The position numbers and the translations under genes were made by a program. 64,000 nucleotides of DNA from Bacteroidota bacterium (GTDB lineage: Bacteria; Bacteroidota; Bacteroidia; Cytophagales; Cytophagaceae), in assembly GCA_023458555.1 (NCBI GenBank), contig JAEWYS010000020.1, positions 186,001-250,000 of the forward strand. The letters run 5' to 3'. Below, in pieces: positions 45,401-54,689 of the stretch (position 1 is its first letter; the number at the start of each line of letters is the position of its first letter). The notes under the pieces were generated by a model. The model did no database searches, had not been told where the DNA came from, and saw nothing but the letters and a program-made list of their open reading frames with translations.

Positions 45401-45452
45401 AAACAATATAATTCCAATAAAAATATCTGACACTCCCTCTGCTATCCGGGCC

Positions 45453-46823
45453 TTACCGCGAGCTTCCGCCAACTGCTCCTCTCGGAGAAGAGGATCTTGA
45501 CGGAGAAGACGATGGAGCTCCTGATGATCCTGATGATCTGCCCGGACTATGAGAAGGTGCAGACCTGTAGGTAGGACTAGATGCAGGCTGCTGCCTCTGC
45601 TGGCCCCCAGAATAATTTGAACTATTATTGCTCCGCTGATTCCCGGAATTATTCGATGGCGAACCATAACCTGGAGGAGGCGTCGCTCTATTCCGATTCT
45701 GAGAATTATTTGATGGTGAACTGTAACCGGGCGGCGAAGTTGTTCTGTTCTGATTCTGAGAATTCGACGGAGAACCATAACCAGGCGGCGGAGTTCTATT
45801 CTGATTCTGCGGGTTAGTATTCACCCTGTTGCCAGATCCCTGATTCCCGGAGTTTGTCCCGTTAGAATAGCTGGAAGGGGTTCTGGCATTCTGATTATAC
45901 GAGTTATTATTCGTCCTTCTGTTAGAGTTATTGGTTCCGGCAGCACGTCCGCCTGTACCTGAATTGCCGGCAGGGCCATTGTTAACAGCCGATCCGACCG
46001 AAGTCCTGGGCTGATTCACAGGTTTGGGTCTCGCTGTGGTATTGTTGTTATTATTCCCGGACGAATATGAGTTACTATATCGGTTTTGATAATACCCGTT
46101 ATAAAAACCGTTGTAATAACCATGGTAGTAGGCAGAGCTGGAGTATCCCCAATGTCCGTAACCGAAAGGATCCATATATGGGTTGTATCCGTAGTAGCGG
46201 GTATGATACGGATTATGCCAATACGGCCTGTAGAAGGGGTCATAGCTATACATATACCCCATTCTCATGTACGGAGAAGTATAAAAAGAATTATAGCCAT
46301 AGTATGAGTTCCAGCCCCAGCCGGTTCCAAACCCGAAGGCAACGCCCACTCTTGATCTGCCACCCCAGCCCCATGGATCATAATAAGATCCGATATTCAT
46401 AAAACCGGAGCCACAGGAATAACACCAGTCTGAGCGTCTGTCGAAACGATCAGAAAACTCATTGTAGTTATTGGTAATATAGGTATTGCCACCGGTTGTG
46501 GTTGTGGTCTGTCCGGTCGATTCTTTCCTTGTATAAGCAGAATAATCTACATATCTGTCTTCGGATTCAGCCGGCTCAGATGAGTACGAGCTGCCGCCCT
46601 GGTAATACTCACTGTTCTGATAGTTATTGTTATTCCCGGACTGGTACGATGGCTGCTCATTCTGCAGGTCTTTTCGAAGTTCCTGCTCATACAAAACTTT
46701 CTGGCGATCTTTCGATGAAAAATACAGATCGTCATACTCTCCCTGCTGCGCATACTGATCCTGCGCGCATGAAAGAAGCCCGGCCAGCGGAGCTATGCTT
46801 AAAAACTGCAGTATTTTTTTCAT
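45453..46823 (-). CDS. Low-complexity, repeat-rich lipoprotein
   Basis: 456 residues. ATG 46823 gives a lipoprotein signal (MKKILQFLSIAPLAGLLSC, lipobox GLLSC). A TACATTTG box at 46843-46850 would start transcription just downstream of the alternative ATG at 46838, which favours 46823. After an acidic start the protein has a Tyr/Gly/Trp/Pro-rich core (about 125-265) with repeated YY, GYN and SYY groups, then an Asn/Ser/Gly/Arg-rich part with three PPGYGSPSN repeats and a Ser-Pro-Arg tail. It looks like an extended surface or adhesive protein. Function not recognised. Confidence 0.75.
   Translation of the reverse strand: MKKILQFLSIAPLAGLLSCAQDQYAQQGEYDDLYFSSKDRQKVLYEQELRKDLQNEQPSYQSGNNNNYQNSEYYQGGSSYSSEPAESEDRYVDYSAYTRKESTGQTTTTTGGNTYITNNYNEFSDRFDRRSDWCYSCGSGFMNIGSYYDPWGWGGRSRVGVAFGFGTGWGWNSYYGYNSFYTSPYMRMGYMYSYDPFYRPYWHNPYHTRYYGYNPYMDPFGYGHWGYSSSAYYHGYYNGFYNGYYQNRYSNSYSSGNNNNNTTARPKPVNQPRTSVGSAVNNGPAGNSGTGGRAAGTNNSNRRTNNNSYNQNARTPSSYSNGTNSGNQGSGNRVNTNPQNQNRTPPPGYGSPSNSQNQNRTTSPPGYSSPSNNSQNRNRATPPPGYGSPSNNSGNQRSNNSSNYSGGQQRQQPASSPTYRSAPSHSPGRSSGSSGAPSSSPSRSSSPRGAVGGSSR
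45655..45813 (-). repeat. Tandem repeat of about 54-57 bp in the lipoprotein gene
   Basis: Three copies starting at 45655, 45712 and 45766 (57, 54 and about 48 bp). Each encodes a variant of PPGYGSPSN followed by an Asn/Gln/Arg run. Copies differ by substitutions and whole codons. Confidence 0.75.
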
Positions 46824-46842
46824 AAGACGCCCTTTCATATCC

Positions 46843-46850
46843 CAAATGTA
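46843..46850 (-). promoter_or_regulatory. Candidate -7 box of the lipoprotein gene
   Basis: Minus-strand TACATTTG fits TAnnTTTG, 20 bp before ATG 46823. No TTG at the expected upstream distance. Confidence 0.4.
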
Positions 46851-46914
46851 AAACGCAATTTGGAACTTTATATTTAATTTTTTAAAATCTTTTACATTAC
46901 AACACACAAACCAA

Positions 46915-46922
46915 TATCTTTG
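46915..46922 (+). promoter_or_regulatory. Candidate -7 box of proS
   Basis: TATCTTTG fits TAnnTTTG and lies 51 bp before the proS ATG. The upstream TTG element is not evident. Confidence 0.4.
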
Positions 46923-46972
46923 CTTATTGTATACACAAAACCTATACCAGAAATAATACAAGCAACAAGCCC

Positions 46973-48448
46973 ATGAGCAAAGGACTACCCAAAAGAAGTG
47001 ACGATTATTCCTTATGGTACAATGAATTGGTAAAAAAGGCAGATCTGGCGGAAAACTCAGCGGTTAGAGGATGCATGGTGATTAAACCTTATGGTTATGC
47101 CATATGGGAAAAAATGCAGGCTCAGCTGGACAAAATGTTTAAAGATACGGGGCATTCCAATGCTTATTTTCCTCTATTTATACCAAAATCATACCTGAGC
47201 AAGGAAGCAAGCCACGTGGAAGGCTTTGCCAAAGAATGTGCAGTAGTTACACATTACCGGCTTAAAAACTCCGAGGATGGGAAAGAAGTGGTTGTTGATC
47301 CGGAAGCCCGGCTGGAAGAAGAGCTGATCGTACGTCCTACTTCTGAAACAGTCATCTGGAATACCTATAAAAACTGGATTCAGTCCTACAGAGACCTTCC
47401 TTTGCTATTGAATCAGTGGGCCAATGTCGTACGCTGGGAAATGCGAACCCGGCTGTTTCTCCGCACAGCAGAATTTCTGTGGCAGGAAGGCCATACAGCC
47501 CATGCTACAAAAGAAGAGGCTATCGATGAGACGGAGACCATGCTAAATGTATATGCCCGATTTGCAGAAGAGTTTATGGCTCTGCCGGTAGTAAGAGGCA
47601 TCAAAACTCCCAACGAACGATTTGCAGGTGCGGAAGAGACGTATTGTATAGAAGCATTAATGCAGGACGGCAAGGCTCTTCAGGCTGGCACTTCACATTT
47701 TCTCGGTCAGAACTTTGCCAAAGCCTTTGATGTAAAATTCGCCACAAAAGAAGGCAAGCTGGAGCACGTCTGGGGTACCTCCTGGGGTGTCAGCACACGT
47801 TTAATGGGCGCCTTGATTATGGCACACTCGGATGATGATGGCTTGGTCCTCCCGCCTAAGCTTGCGCCGATTCAGGTAGTAATTGTTCCGATTTCGAAAA
47901 CCGAGGAGCAGCTGGAAGCAATCCGGGAAAAAGTAGCCCAGTTGCAGAAAACACTCTTAAGCAAAGGTATTTCAGTAAAATTTGATGACAAAGACAATCA
48001 AAGTCCCGGTTTTAAATTTGCCGAATATGAGCTAAAAGGAGTTCCCGTTCGTATTGCTGTTGGGCCGAGAGATCTCGAAAACAGCACCGCAGAAGTAGCA
48101 CGCAGAGATACAAAAGAAAAGTCTGTACATTCCTTTGATGAGCTTCCCAAGGTTGTAGAATTTCTTTTAAATGATATCCAGGATAATATATTCGAAAAGG
48201 CGCTACGTTTCAGGACCGAAAACATAACAGAAGTAAACAATTTTGATACTTTCGTGAAAGTTCTGGAAGAAAAAGGCGGCTTTATTTCTGCTCACTGGGA
48301 CGGGACATCTAAGACCGAAGAAAAGATAAAAGAACTCACCAAGGCAACTATTCGCTGTATTCCGCTGGAAGGAAAAACGGAAGCAGGAAGCTGTGTTTAT
48401 ACAGGAAAACCTAGTTCAAAGCGGGTTTTATTCGCCAAAGCATATTAA
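46973..48448 (+). CDS. proS: Prolyl-tRNA synthetase (short, eukaryote/archaea-like form)
   Basis: Charges tRNA-Pro. The 491 residues lack the editing insertion of the E. coli form (about 570) and carry the C-terminal domain of the eukaryote-like type. Class II motifs are visible: YPLF-type motif 1 region (NAYFPLFIPKSYL near 60), RPTSETV near 123, motif 2 WEMRTRLFLRTAEFLWQEGHTAH near 150-172 (in short parts), and motif 3 GLVLPPKLAP near 295. The last residues (RVLFAKAY) match the conserved end. It is convergent with the M42 peptidase. Confidence 0.97.
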   Translation: MSKGLPKRSDDYSLWYNELVKKADLAENSAVRGCMVIKPYGYAIWEKMQAQLDKMFKDTGHSNAYFPLFIPKSYLSKEASHVEGFAKECAVVTHYRLKNSEDGKEVVVDPEARLEEELIVRPTSETVIWNTYKNWIQSYRDLPLLLNQWANVVRWEMRTRLFLRTAEFLWQEGHTAHATKEEAIDETETMLNVYARFAEEFMALPVVRGIKTPNERFAGAEETYCIEALMQDGKALQAGTSHFLGQNFAKAFDVKFATKEGKLEHVWGTSWGVSTRLMGALIMAHSDDDGLVLPPKLAPIQVVIVPISKTEEQLEAIREKVAQLQKTLLSKGISVKFDDKDNQSPGFKFAEYELKGVPVRIAVGPRDLENSTAEVARRDTKEKSVHSFDELPKVVEFLLNDIQDNIFEKALRFRTENITEVNNFDTFVKVLEEKGGFISAHWDGTSKTEEKIKELTKATIRCIPLEGKTEAGSCVYTGKPSSKRVLFAKAY

Positions 48449-48453
48449 TTTTT

Positions 48454-48496
48454 ACTATGAAACCGGAAGCAGATTTTCTGCTTCCGGTTTCATAGT
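48454..48496. terminator. Perfect 20-bp inverted repeat at the proS / peptidase ends
   Basis: Arms 48454-48473 and 48477-48496 pair perfectly around a three-base loop. The second arm contains the peptidase stop codon (48490-48492). Neither side has a long T-run, so termination is plausible but not certain. Confidence 0.6.
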
Positions 48497-49398
48497 CGTT
48501 CCATAAGAAATTTGTACATATCGAGCATACTCTGAATATCTTTCTTATAAACAATCTCATCCGGCGTATGCGCATCTTTCTCGGGAGCCCCGATAAAGCA
48601 CCAGTCAAACGGATAGGGCGACATCTGTAATTCCCGACCGTCACTGGCACCTGCACCCTCCACCTCCAACTGATAAGGTATACCGGATTCTTTTGCCAGA
48701 TCTACAATCCGGTTCAGATAGGCTTTGCGGGGAATATACCGGTCCCTCAGACTTATTGCCACTCCTTTTCCATGCTGCACTCCTTCTGTGACCCAGGTAA
48801 TATCTGCAATGAGGCTTTGTCTAACCTGATATTTTTCATAAATATAGCGGGCCAGATAAGCAACAGAGCCTCCTCCATGCTCTTCCCAGCAGCTAAAGGC
48901 AATAATACCATCCTTTAGCGTTTCGGCCAGCTTCAATGCCGTCCATATCCCGAGACGATTGTCAAGATAGCAGGATTGGATATACTCTTCTGTTTCTCTG
49001 AAATCACAATAAAAGCAAAGATCTGTTCCCGGATCTATATCTCTTGAAAATTCATATTCCCAGCTATCCTCCTCTTCTCCCGAAGCAACGGTACAATCTA
49101 CAGGGCCATGCGAATCGCGCCCGACCAGACGGTATCCCTTTTTGCAATACGGACTCCCCACCGGCAGCAGCTCCCGGCCATAACGAACTGTAAAGCCCAC
49201 CGTATCCATATGCGCAAATACTACAGTTCTGGGCTTTCCGAATACCAGCAAAACACAGTCCTGAAACTCATCACCGTGCACAATCACCGGCCTATTAGAA
49301 GTCAGATTTTTCCGGGCATAATCCAGTATAAACTCCTTCACCGGCGCTTCATTACCTGAAGGCGCATGAATCTGGCACAGTTTTTTTAGTAATTCCAT
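48490..49398 (-). CDS. M42/M20-type zinc aminopeptidase
   Basis: 302 residues with the co-catalytic zinc pattern of clan MH: AHMDTVGF near 62 (His and Asp ligands), YLDNRLGIWTALKLAE near 144 (bridging Asp), WEEHGGG near 170 (catalytic Glu pair), ADITW near 197 (Asp ligand) and DAHTPDE near 280 (His ligand). The order and the N-terminal LLKKLCQIHAPSGNE fit the M42 family of glutamyl aminopeptidases or deblocking enzymes, slightly short. Cytosolic, no signal. Divergent from the TPR gene. Confidence 0.85.
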   Translation of the reverse strand: MELLKKLCQIHAPSGNEAPVKEFILDYARKNLTSNRPVIVHGDEFQDCVLLVFGKPRTVVFAHMDTVGFTVRYGRELLPVGSPYCKKGYRLVGRDSHGPVDCTVASGEEEDSWEYEFSRDIDPGTDLCFYCDFRETEEYIQSCYLDNRLGIWTALKLAETLKDGIIAFSCWEEHGGGSVAYLARYIYEKYQVRQSLIADITWVTEGVQHGKGVAISLRDRYIPRKAYLNRIVDLAKESGIPYQLEVEGAGASDGRELQMSPYPFDWCFIGAPEKDAHTPDEIVYKKDIQSMLDMYKFLMERL

Positions 49399-49475
49399 TT
49401 ATAATTAATTAAATGCTATCTTAGAATTTTATTATTTTGGTAACATATTGGCGTCAACTCTATCGTTATAAAGCT

Positions 49476-50684
49476 ATGAAAGAAAAGTTTTCGGCTAAAA
49501 GGATTTTTCTTTTCCTGCTTCCGGCAATGTATCTGATATATACTCCGGCAGTTGCGCAATCAGAGAATCAGCTATGCCCCAAAATGTTATTGAGCGATAT
49601 CGATATACAAATCGAATCAAGTGACGCTGTACATCAAATGTACAATTTTAAATTTGATAAAGCGCAGGCCAAATACACAGAACTCCGCCACCGGTATCCG
49701 GACCATCCGCTGCCTTATTTTTTAATGGCATTAAACAACTGGTGGAAAATGTTGCCCAATACCGATATACACACGCATGATAAAGAATTCCTGGCTTATA
49801 TAGATACCACGATTATCCGTGCAGATCAATTATACACTGAAAATAAAAACAATATTGAAGCTGCCTTCTTTCTTGCAGCTGCCTATGGCCTGAAAGGAGA
49901 GTTTTATGGGAATGCAAAAAATTATTCTAAATCAGCGCTTGCTGCAAAAAATGCGCTGAGCTATGCAAGTGTTACCTCAGACAACTCTGACTTAAGTCCC
50001 GAATTTTTATACGGCAAAGGCATATTAAATTACTACAGGACCTGGCTCAGAGAAGAATACCCCTTATTAACGCCGTTTCTTATTTTTTTCCCGTCCGGTG
50101 ATAAGGAGCTGGGTATTCAGCAGCTAAAAGAAGTTACCTACAACTCCTTTTATTCGCGAACAGAAGCACAGTATCAATTGCTGCGTATTTACGACAATGA
50201 AGATCTATATCACAAAGGTTATCCGATTGCAAAATATCTGGCAGCAACTTATCCCGACAATGCGTACTTCCTTCGTCAATATGCCAAATTTTCCTGGTTC
50301 GTAAACAAATATGACGAAGCAAAAAGGACCTGTAAGACTATCATAGAGAAACTGGATAACGGGATGCCTGGCTTTGAAGAAACCAGCGGACGATATGCCG
50401 GCTATATACTAGGAGATATTTATAAACGCGAAAAAAAGACTGACTCCGCCAAGTATTATTATGAGAAGGCTATTGATTATTCCGAGAGAGCCGGGTATAC
50501 TGATCAGGGATATTATTTATACTCGATCAACAATATGGCAAAAATCGCTGAAGAGGAAGGTGATTATAAAGCAGCCCTGCATTATTATGAGCGCCTGAAA
50601 AAAAACGGTCGCAAGAAAAGGAAATCATATGCTATCGTAAGAGAGTCAAAAGGGAAAATTAAAGAGGTTAAAGAGAAGCAATAA
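49476..50684 (+). CDS. Exported tetratricopeptide-repeat protein
   Basis: About 402 residues from ATG 49476; the frame is open from 49437, but the signal peptide (KRIFLFLLPAMYLIYTPAVAQ) fits the later start. The rest is helical with TPR-like units (for example YNFKFDKAQAKYTELRHRYPDHP, AQYQLLRIYDNEDLYHKGY, DSAKYYYEKAIDYSERAG) and a basic tail (KKNGRKKRKS, GKIKEVKEKQ). Similar proteins are common in Bacteroidota without known function. Probably periplasmic scaffold. Confidence 0.8.
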   Translation: MKEKFSAKRIFLFLLPAMYLIYTPAVAQSENQLCPKMLLSDIDIQIESSDAVHQMYNFKFDKAQAKYTELRHRYPDHPLPYFLMALNNWWKMLPNTDIHTHDKEFLAYIDTTIIRADQLYTENKNNIEAAFFLAAAYGLKGEFYGNAKNYSKSALAAKNALSYASVTSDNSDLSPEFLYGKGILNYYRTWLREEYPLLTPFLIFFPSGDKELGIQQLKEVTYNSFYSRTEAQYQLLRIYDNEDLYHKGYPIAKYLAATYPDNAYFLRQYAKFSWFVNKYDEAKRTCKTIIEKLDNGMPGFEETSGRYAGYILGDIYKREKKTDSAKYYYEKAIDYSERAGYTDQGYYLYSINNMAKIAEEEGDYKAALHYYERLKKNGRKKRKSYAIVRESKGKIKEVKEKQ

Positions 50685-50798
50685 GCAATTCTTTATAGCC
50701 TGATAACCGAATCGGGTAAGGTGGTTATTGCCACCCTACTAATCCTGATAAGCTTTCTATTCTAGAATTAATCCCTTTTTTATTTTCCCCGACGATAT

Positions 50799-51490
50799 CT
50801 AAAGTTCCAGGATATACGTGCCTAAAGGTATTTCTGACACATCAATCGTCCGGATATTCAGAGAGTCTTCTTTGACGAGAGCTTCATCATCCAAGCTATG
50901 TATCTTGGATAATCCGCCCTCAATATCCTCTATCCAGATCAGATCTTTTGCCGGATTAGGCCAGATAGTCACATTGGTTTCATTTGTACCGACAAGAGAT
51001 GTCACCACCTCATTGACTCCTGTACGGGGATCCTTGTTACATAGTCCCAGACAACCTCTTTAAAAAAATAGCTGCAATATTCTGGGGGACATAATCGGCA
51101 AGCGGCAGATCTTTGGGATCCTCACCGTAAATAACCGCATAATGCGTTAACGCATTATGCTATATTAAGACCAGCTCACATGAATGTCATCACCATAACA
51201 TCAAATGTCATCATGTGCAGGATCTGTCAATGATCTGATTTTATTTTGCACATCGTTCCATGAACCCAATACTCCCCAGCTCCAGCCTATGGGAGCTCCC
51301 GGAATAGTATGCCTGTAGCTTGAGTACGTTTTACCAGAGGCTGCCGAGAATCTCTCCATTAGCTCTATCAGGTTTCCAGCATTTGGCTCTGACCAGTTTC
51401 TGGCCATCAACCAGACTATGTCCAACCATTAATCTTGGAAAAGCTGAATTGCGGACAAACAGAATGCAGATGCTAAAACAGATTTTTCAT
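50799..51490 (-). pseudogene. Decayed gene for a T9SS-exported protein
   Basis: Three minus-strand reading pieces follow each other in different frames. Piece A (to about 51165) encodes DIVWLMARNWSEPNAGN ... GAPIGWSWGVLGSWNDV and then hits TGA (51201) and TAA (51165). Piece B (51159-51037) encodes HNALTHYAVIYGEDPKDL, PLADYVPQNIAAIFLKRLSG. Piece C (51059-50799) encodes NKDPRTGVNEVV, then VTIWPNPAKDLIWIED and IPLGTYILEL. The NPAKD ... G-Y-I pattern in piece C is a type A T9SS sorting domain. An ATG at 51490 opens a signal-like MKNLF. A T-run of seven at 51061 lies by the last frameshift. The original enzyme or binding function is not recognised. Confidence 0.75.
51137..51160. repeat. Perfect 24-bp palindrome inside the pseudogene
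   Basis: GCATAATGCGTT joined directly to its reverse complement AACGCATTATGC, with no spacer. It lies at the junction of pieces A and B of the decayed gene. Confidence 0.85.
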
Positions 51491-51610
51491 ATAGTATAAA
51501 ACCCGTAAAAACATCATGCAGCCATACAGACAATCCAATAGTTGCCAAAGATTTACATATGCTTATATATTAAAAACCCGGAAGGCTTCTAAATACTTTC
51601 GGGACATAAA

Positions 51611-51645
51611 AAAAGCGTTGCCATTATTCAGTCAGCAACGCTTTT
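51611..51645 (-). terminator. Terminator after the AsmA-like gene
   Basis: Stem AAAAGCGTTGC / GCAACGCTTTT with a 13-base loop, followed on the minus strand by a T-run. It lies 20 bp after the stop codon. Confidence 0.85.
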
Positions 51646-51664
51646 CTTATGAGCATCTTTACGG

Positions 51665-54637
51665 TCAAAACTTTGGCAGTTTTTTCAATGCTTCTTTCGC
51701 TTTATTCTCCACCTCTTTTTTCATCTTTTCCTGTTCAGCCTTAAGCTTTTCTTCAACCTCTTTTTTGATCCTCTCTTCCTCAGCTTTTCTCTTAGCTTCC
51801 AACTCCGCCTTGGCTTTGTTCAGTTCTTCATTATTTTTCAACTCATCTTTCATCCTATCCTTTACTGCTTCCTTGACGGATGCAGATCCGCCTGTCAAAG
51901 AACTTCCTGCCAGCGTAATTTTAGGACTATCAGACGTACCACCTACTTTCAGATCAAGATTGATACGCTCACTATTGGCAACAGATTTACCTGTAAGACT
52001 GCTGATAGCTGAATTAATCTGTGCTCCGACAATACCCGCCGGCACATCCATATTAATCATATAGTCAAGTCCTCCGGCAATACTCTGATTACCCTGAACA
52101 TTGATTTTGGTATTCCCCGCTTTGATATCGAAGGGTTTTACAGCGATTTTTCCTTCACTAACCTCAAACTGTACCAGCACATCTTTTAGCTGCAAAGGAA
52201 GCACGTTGGCCATTTTAGTTACGCTTTCAATACCTTTAAATACTTTCCCTCCCTGAAGAGTAGCCGAGACAATAGAAAGTGCTCCGCCTCCATAAAGAGA
52301 TTCCATCACCGGACTCATTGCATTATCAAGATTTCCTCCGAGCGACATCTTCGTCGAGAAGTTACCTTCTATGTTCTGTGCAATCGGTGCAAAAGATTTT
52401 ATTGTATTGAACGTGCTGTACGCTTCTTTTATCCCTAACTCTCTGAGATCAAAATCCATATCAAATTTAGGAGCTTTTTCATCCTTTGTATCATAAAATC
52501 CATTAGCAACTATAGAGCCTCCCAGCGTGTTAAATCCTAACTTTTCCAGTTTAGCCACTCCTTCTTTAATGATGATATCGCCAGTCAGATTCTCCAGGGC
52601 CATATTGGTATACAATACTTTTTTAATAGAAGAGCTAAGCACAAAATCGATATTTTTAGGAACCAGCACTATACCAGTATCAGCCACAGTCTCTGTTTCA
52701 GCCATCGCTTCCTCCTCGTCCGTCATCCATTCATTGACATCAAAAACAGATGACCGAAAATTCATTTTCCCTCTGATTGTCGAATCTGCCGCACCAAACA
52801 GATATCCCATGTAGTTGCTGACATAGCCATCTATATCAATATCACTTTTTCCAACATACCCTTTCATCGAATTGATGGTCGCTTTATCCGGATTCAATGA
52901 AAAGCTGGCTGTTGTGAGCTTCATCCCCTGAGGAAAGTCCGGACTTGAATACACGATATTTTTCATTTCCATTGTTCCCGAAGTGGCCGTGTTCAGATAA
53001 TTGCCGGCATCAATATCCGACATTACCCCTTTGGTTGCAACATCAGCAACGATTCTGCCGGATACAGTCATATCTTCCAGAGGATAGAGCCTGGTCAGTT
53101 TTCCCAGATCAAGAATTCCCTTTAAATGCACGTCATATTTGGGATCGTCCAGATTTTCCACATATGCCTTCATATTAAAAGGCTCATCCTGGAGCTTCAT
53201 GTTAAAATCTTCCAGATGAATTTTTGTAGCCTCCAAGGTGCCGTTGTCATTCAAAACAATCGCCCTAAAATTGATATCTTCCAGGGGGTCGGCCACTGCC
53301 AGTGAGCGGACATAGCCATTTTTCATGGACATCACTGCATTTACCTGAGGCATGGTGGTTTCGCTATATACTCCTTTGGCCTTCACCTCAAGCGCATATA
53401 ATCCTTTGAGCTCAATGCTGTCAACGGGATATATGCGGGTAATATCTTCCAGGTCTATGGTTGCCAGCACATTGGCATCAATCTCTGATGGTTCAAGCCC
53501 CTTTAAAAACAAACGGGCATCTACCGGATTGCCGCCCATTTCCATATGAAACTTCTTCAGATCAACAACTATATTCTCGATTACACCATCTTCATTCAAT
53601 ACATGCAGGTCGATACCAATATTTTTCACTGCTGTCGGCAGATCCGGATACTGGAACATTGCATCATTAACCACAAGATTTAACGCATATCCGGGCATCA
53701 GCGAATCATTCATGGTCCCTTTTACCCACCCATCAAAGCTCAGAGAGCCTTCTGTTTTAATAGTTTCAAAATCCCTGGCATAAATAGCCGGTACAAGTGA
53801 AAGCAAGGTTTTAAAAGATGTTTCTCTGGCGTGATAGGTAATATCAAAATTAATATCATCTGACGGCATAGAGATCTCACCATCCATACCCATAATAAAA
53901 TTATTGACTCTGAATGAGTTGTCAAGGAACTTAAAAATCATCTTATCATAATTCATATCCATCTTCACGGCCAGTTCCAGCTCCGCGGCATCAAGGTATT
54001 TTACACCTTCAAAAACCACATACGTTTTGGCCACTTTCGTCCAGGTATCCATTATAAATATTTCCTGGGTCAGATCTCCGCTTCCTGTATGATCAAATCC
54101 TTTTAGCTCTGTATAAACCGGCATCGACAGATCCTCATAAATAATGCGTCCGTTGCGTATCTCCCACTTTTCAATACCGATATTAAACTCAGACGGTTCT
54201 TCTGATACCGGAACCTCCTCTTCTTCTCCGGAAGAAATGACAATATCCCAGCTCATCCGGCCATCAGCGGTAAATCTGGTAAGAATCAAAGGCTGATCCA
54301 GAAGCAGCCCTTTTATTTTTATCTTGTCTCCGCTTATAATACTCATGATATCGGCAACCAGCCTGGTTGACTTTGCATAATAGAGTGTATCGCCCCGGAA
54401 ACCTTCTGCTTTTCCTATAATAGCAAAATCATCCACCGAGATCGTAGCATTGGGGAAGTTTTTGAGAAGAGAAAGGCTGACTTTTTCAGGATGCAGCACG
54501 ATGGTAGCATTGATCGTCTTAGAAACTTCTTCTTCAATCTTTGCCCTGATCTGGTCTTTGAACAGAACGGGAATCAGTAACAAGGAAACAAAAACAAAAG
54601 CAATTACGCCGAGCGTAATAAGCAAACCTTTTTTCAT
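51665..54637 (-). CDS. AsmA-like inner-membrane protein with charged coiled-coil tail
   Basis: 990 residues. One N-terminal membrane helix (about 5-25, LLITLGVIAFVFVSLLLIP) is followed by the AsmA N-terminal pattern (LLKNFPNATISVDDFAI) and a very long series of beta strands that ends in the AsmA C-terminal region (near 780-900: NIEGNFSTKMSLGGN, GGGALSIVSATLQGG). Proteins of this group are thought to bridge the periplasm and move phospholipids. The last 75 residues form a Lys/Glu-rich coiled coil (KAELEAKRKAEEERIKKEVE), not a usual AsmA feature. A TACGTTTG box lies at 54682-54689, 45 bp upstream. Confidence 0.87.
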   Translation of the reverse strand: MKKGLLITLGVIAFVFVSLLLIPVLFKDQIRAKIEEEVSKTINATIVLHPEKVSLSLLKNFPNATISVDDFAIIGKAEGFRGDTLYYAKSTRLVADIMSIISGDKIKIKGLLLDQPLILTRFTADGRMSWDIVISSGEEEEVPVSEEPSEFNIGIEKWEIRNGRIIYEDLSMPVYTELKGFDHTGSGDLTQEIFIMDTWTKVAKTYVVFEGVKYLDAAELELAVKMDMNYDKMIFKFLDNSFRVNNFIMGMDGEISMPSDDINFDITYHARETSFKTLLSLVPAIYARDFETIKTEGSLSFDGWVKGTMNDSLMPGYALNLVVNDAMFQYPDLPTAVKNIGIDLHVLNEDGVIENIVVDLKKFHMEMGGNPVDARLFLKGLEPSEIDANVLATIDLEDITRIYPVDSIELKGLYALEVKAKGVYSETTMPQVNAVMSMKNGYVRSLAVADPLEDINFRAIVLNDNGTLEATKIHLEDFNMKLQDEPFNMKAYVENLDDPKYDVHLKGILDLGKLTRLYPLEDMTVSGRIVADVATKGVMSDIDAGNYLNTATSGTMEMKNIVYSSPDFPQGMKLTTASFSLNPDKATINSMKGYVGKSDIDIDGYVSNYMGYLFGAADSTIRGKMNFRSSVFDVNEWMTDEEEAMAETETVADTGIVLVPKNIDFVLSSSIKKVLYTNMALENLTGDIIIKEGVAKLEKLGFNTLGGSIVANGFYDTKDEKAPKFDMDFDLRELGIKEAYSTFNTIKSFAPIAQNIEGNFSTKMSLGGNLDNAMSPVMESLYGGGALSIVSATLQGGKVFKGIESVTKMANVLPLQLKDVLVQFEVSEGKIAVKPFDIKAGNTKINVQGNQSIAGGLDYMINMDVPAGIVGAQINSAISSLTGKSVANSERINLDLKVGGTSDSPKITLAGSSLTGGSASVKEAVKDRMKDELKNNEELNKAKAELEAKRKAEEERIKKEVEEKLKAEQEKMKKEVENKAKEALKKLPKF

Positions 54638-54681
54638 AAAATCAGCAATTAGACTTTAACTCTGTTAATATTGATTACCTG

Positions 54682-54689
54682 CAAACGTA
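54682..54689 (-). promoter_or_regulatory. Candidate -7 box of the AsmA-like gene
   Basis: Minus-strand TACGTTTG fits TAnnTTTG. A TTTG lies 13 bases upstream, shorter than usual. Confidence 0.4.

Noticed and set aside
45401..45778. Upstream extension of the FadL-like reading frame
   Set aside because: This part runs through the 3' end of the lipoprotein gene in another frame, is rich in Arg/Leu/His like a shadow frame, and a clear signal peptide starts at 45400.
46824..46961. Upstream extension of the lipoprotein reading frame
   Set aside because: It has no signal character and would precede the lipoprotein signal that begins at 46823; a -7 box lies inside it.
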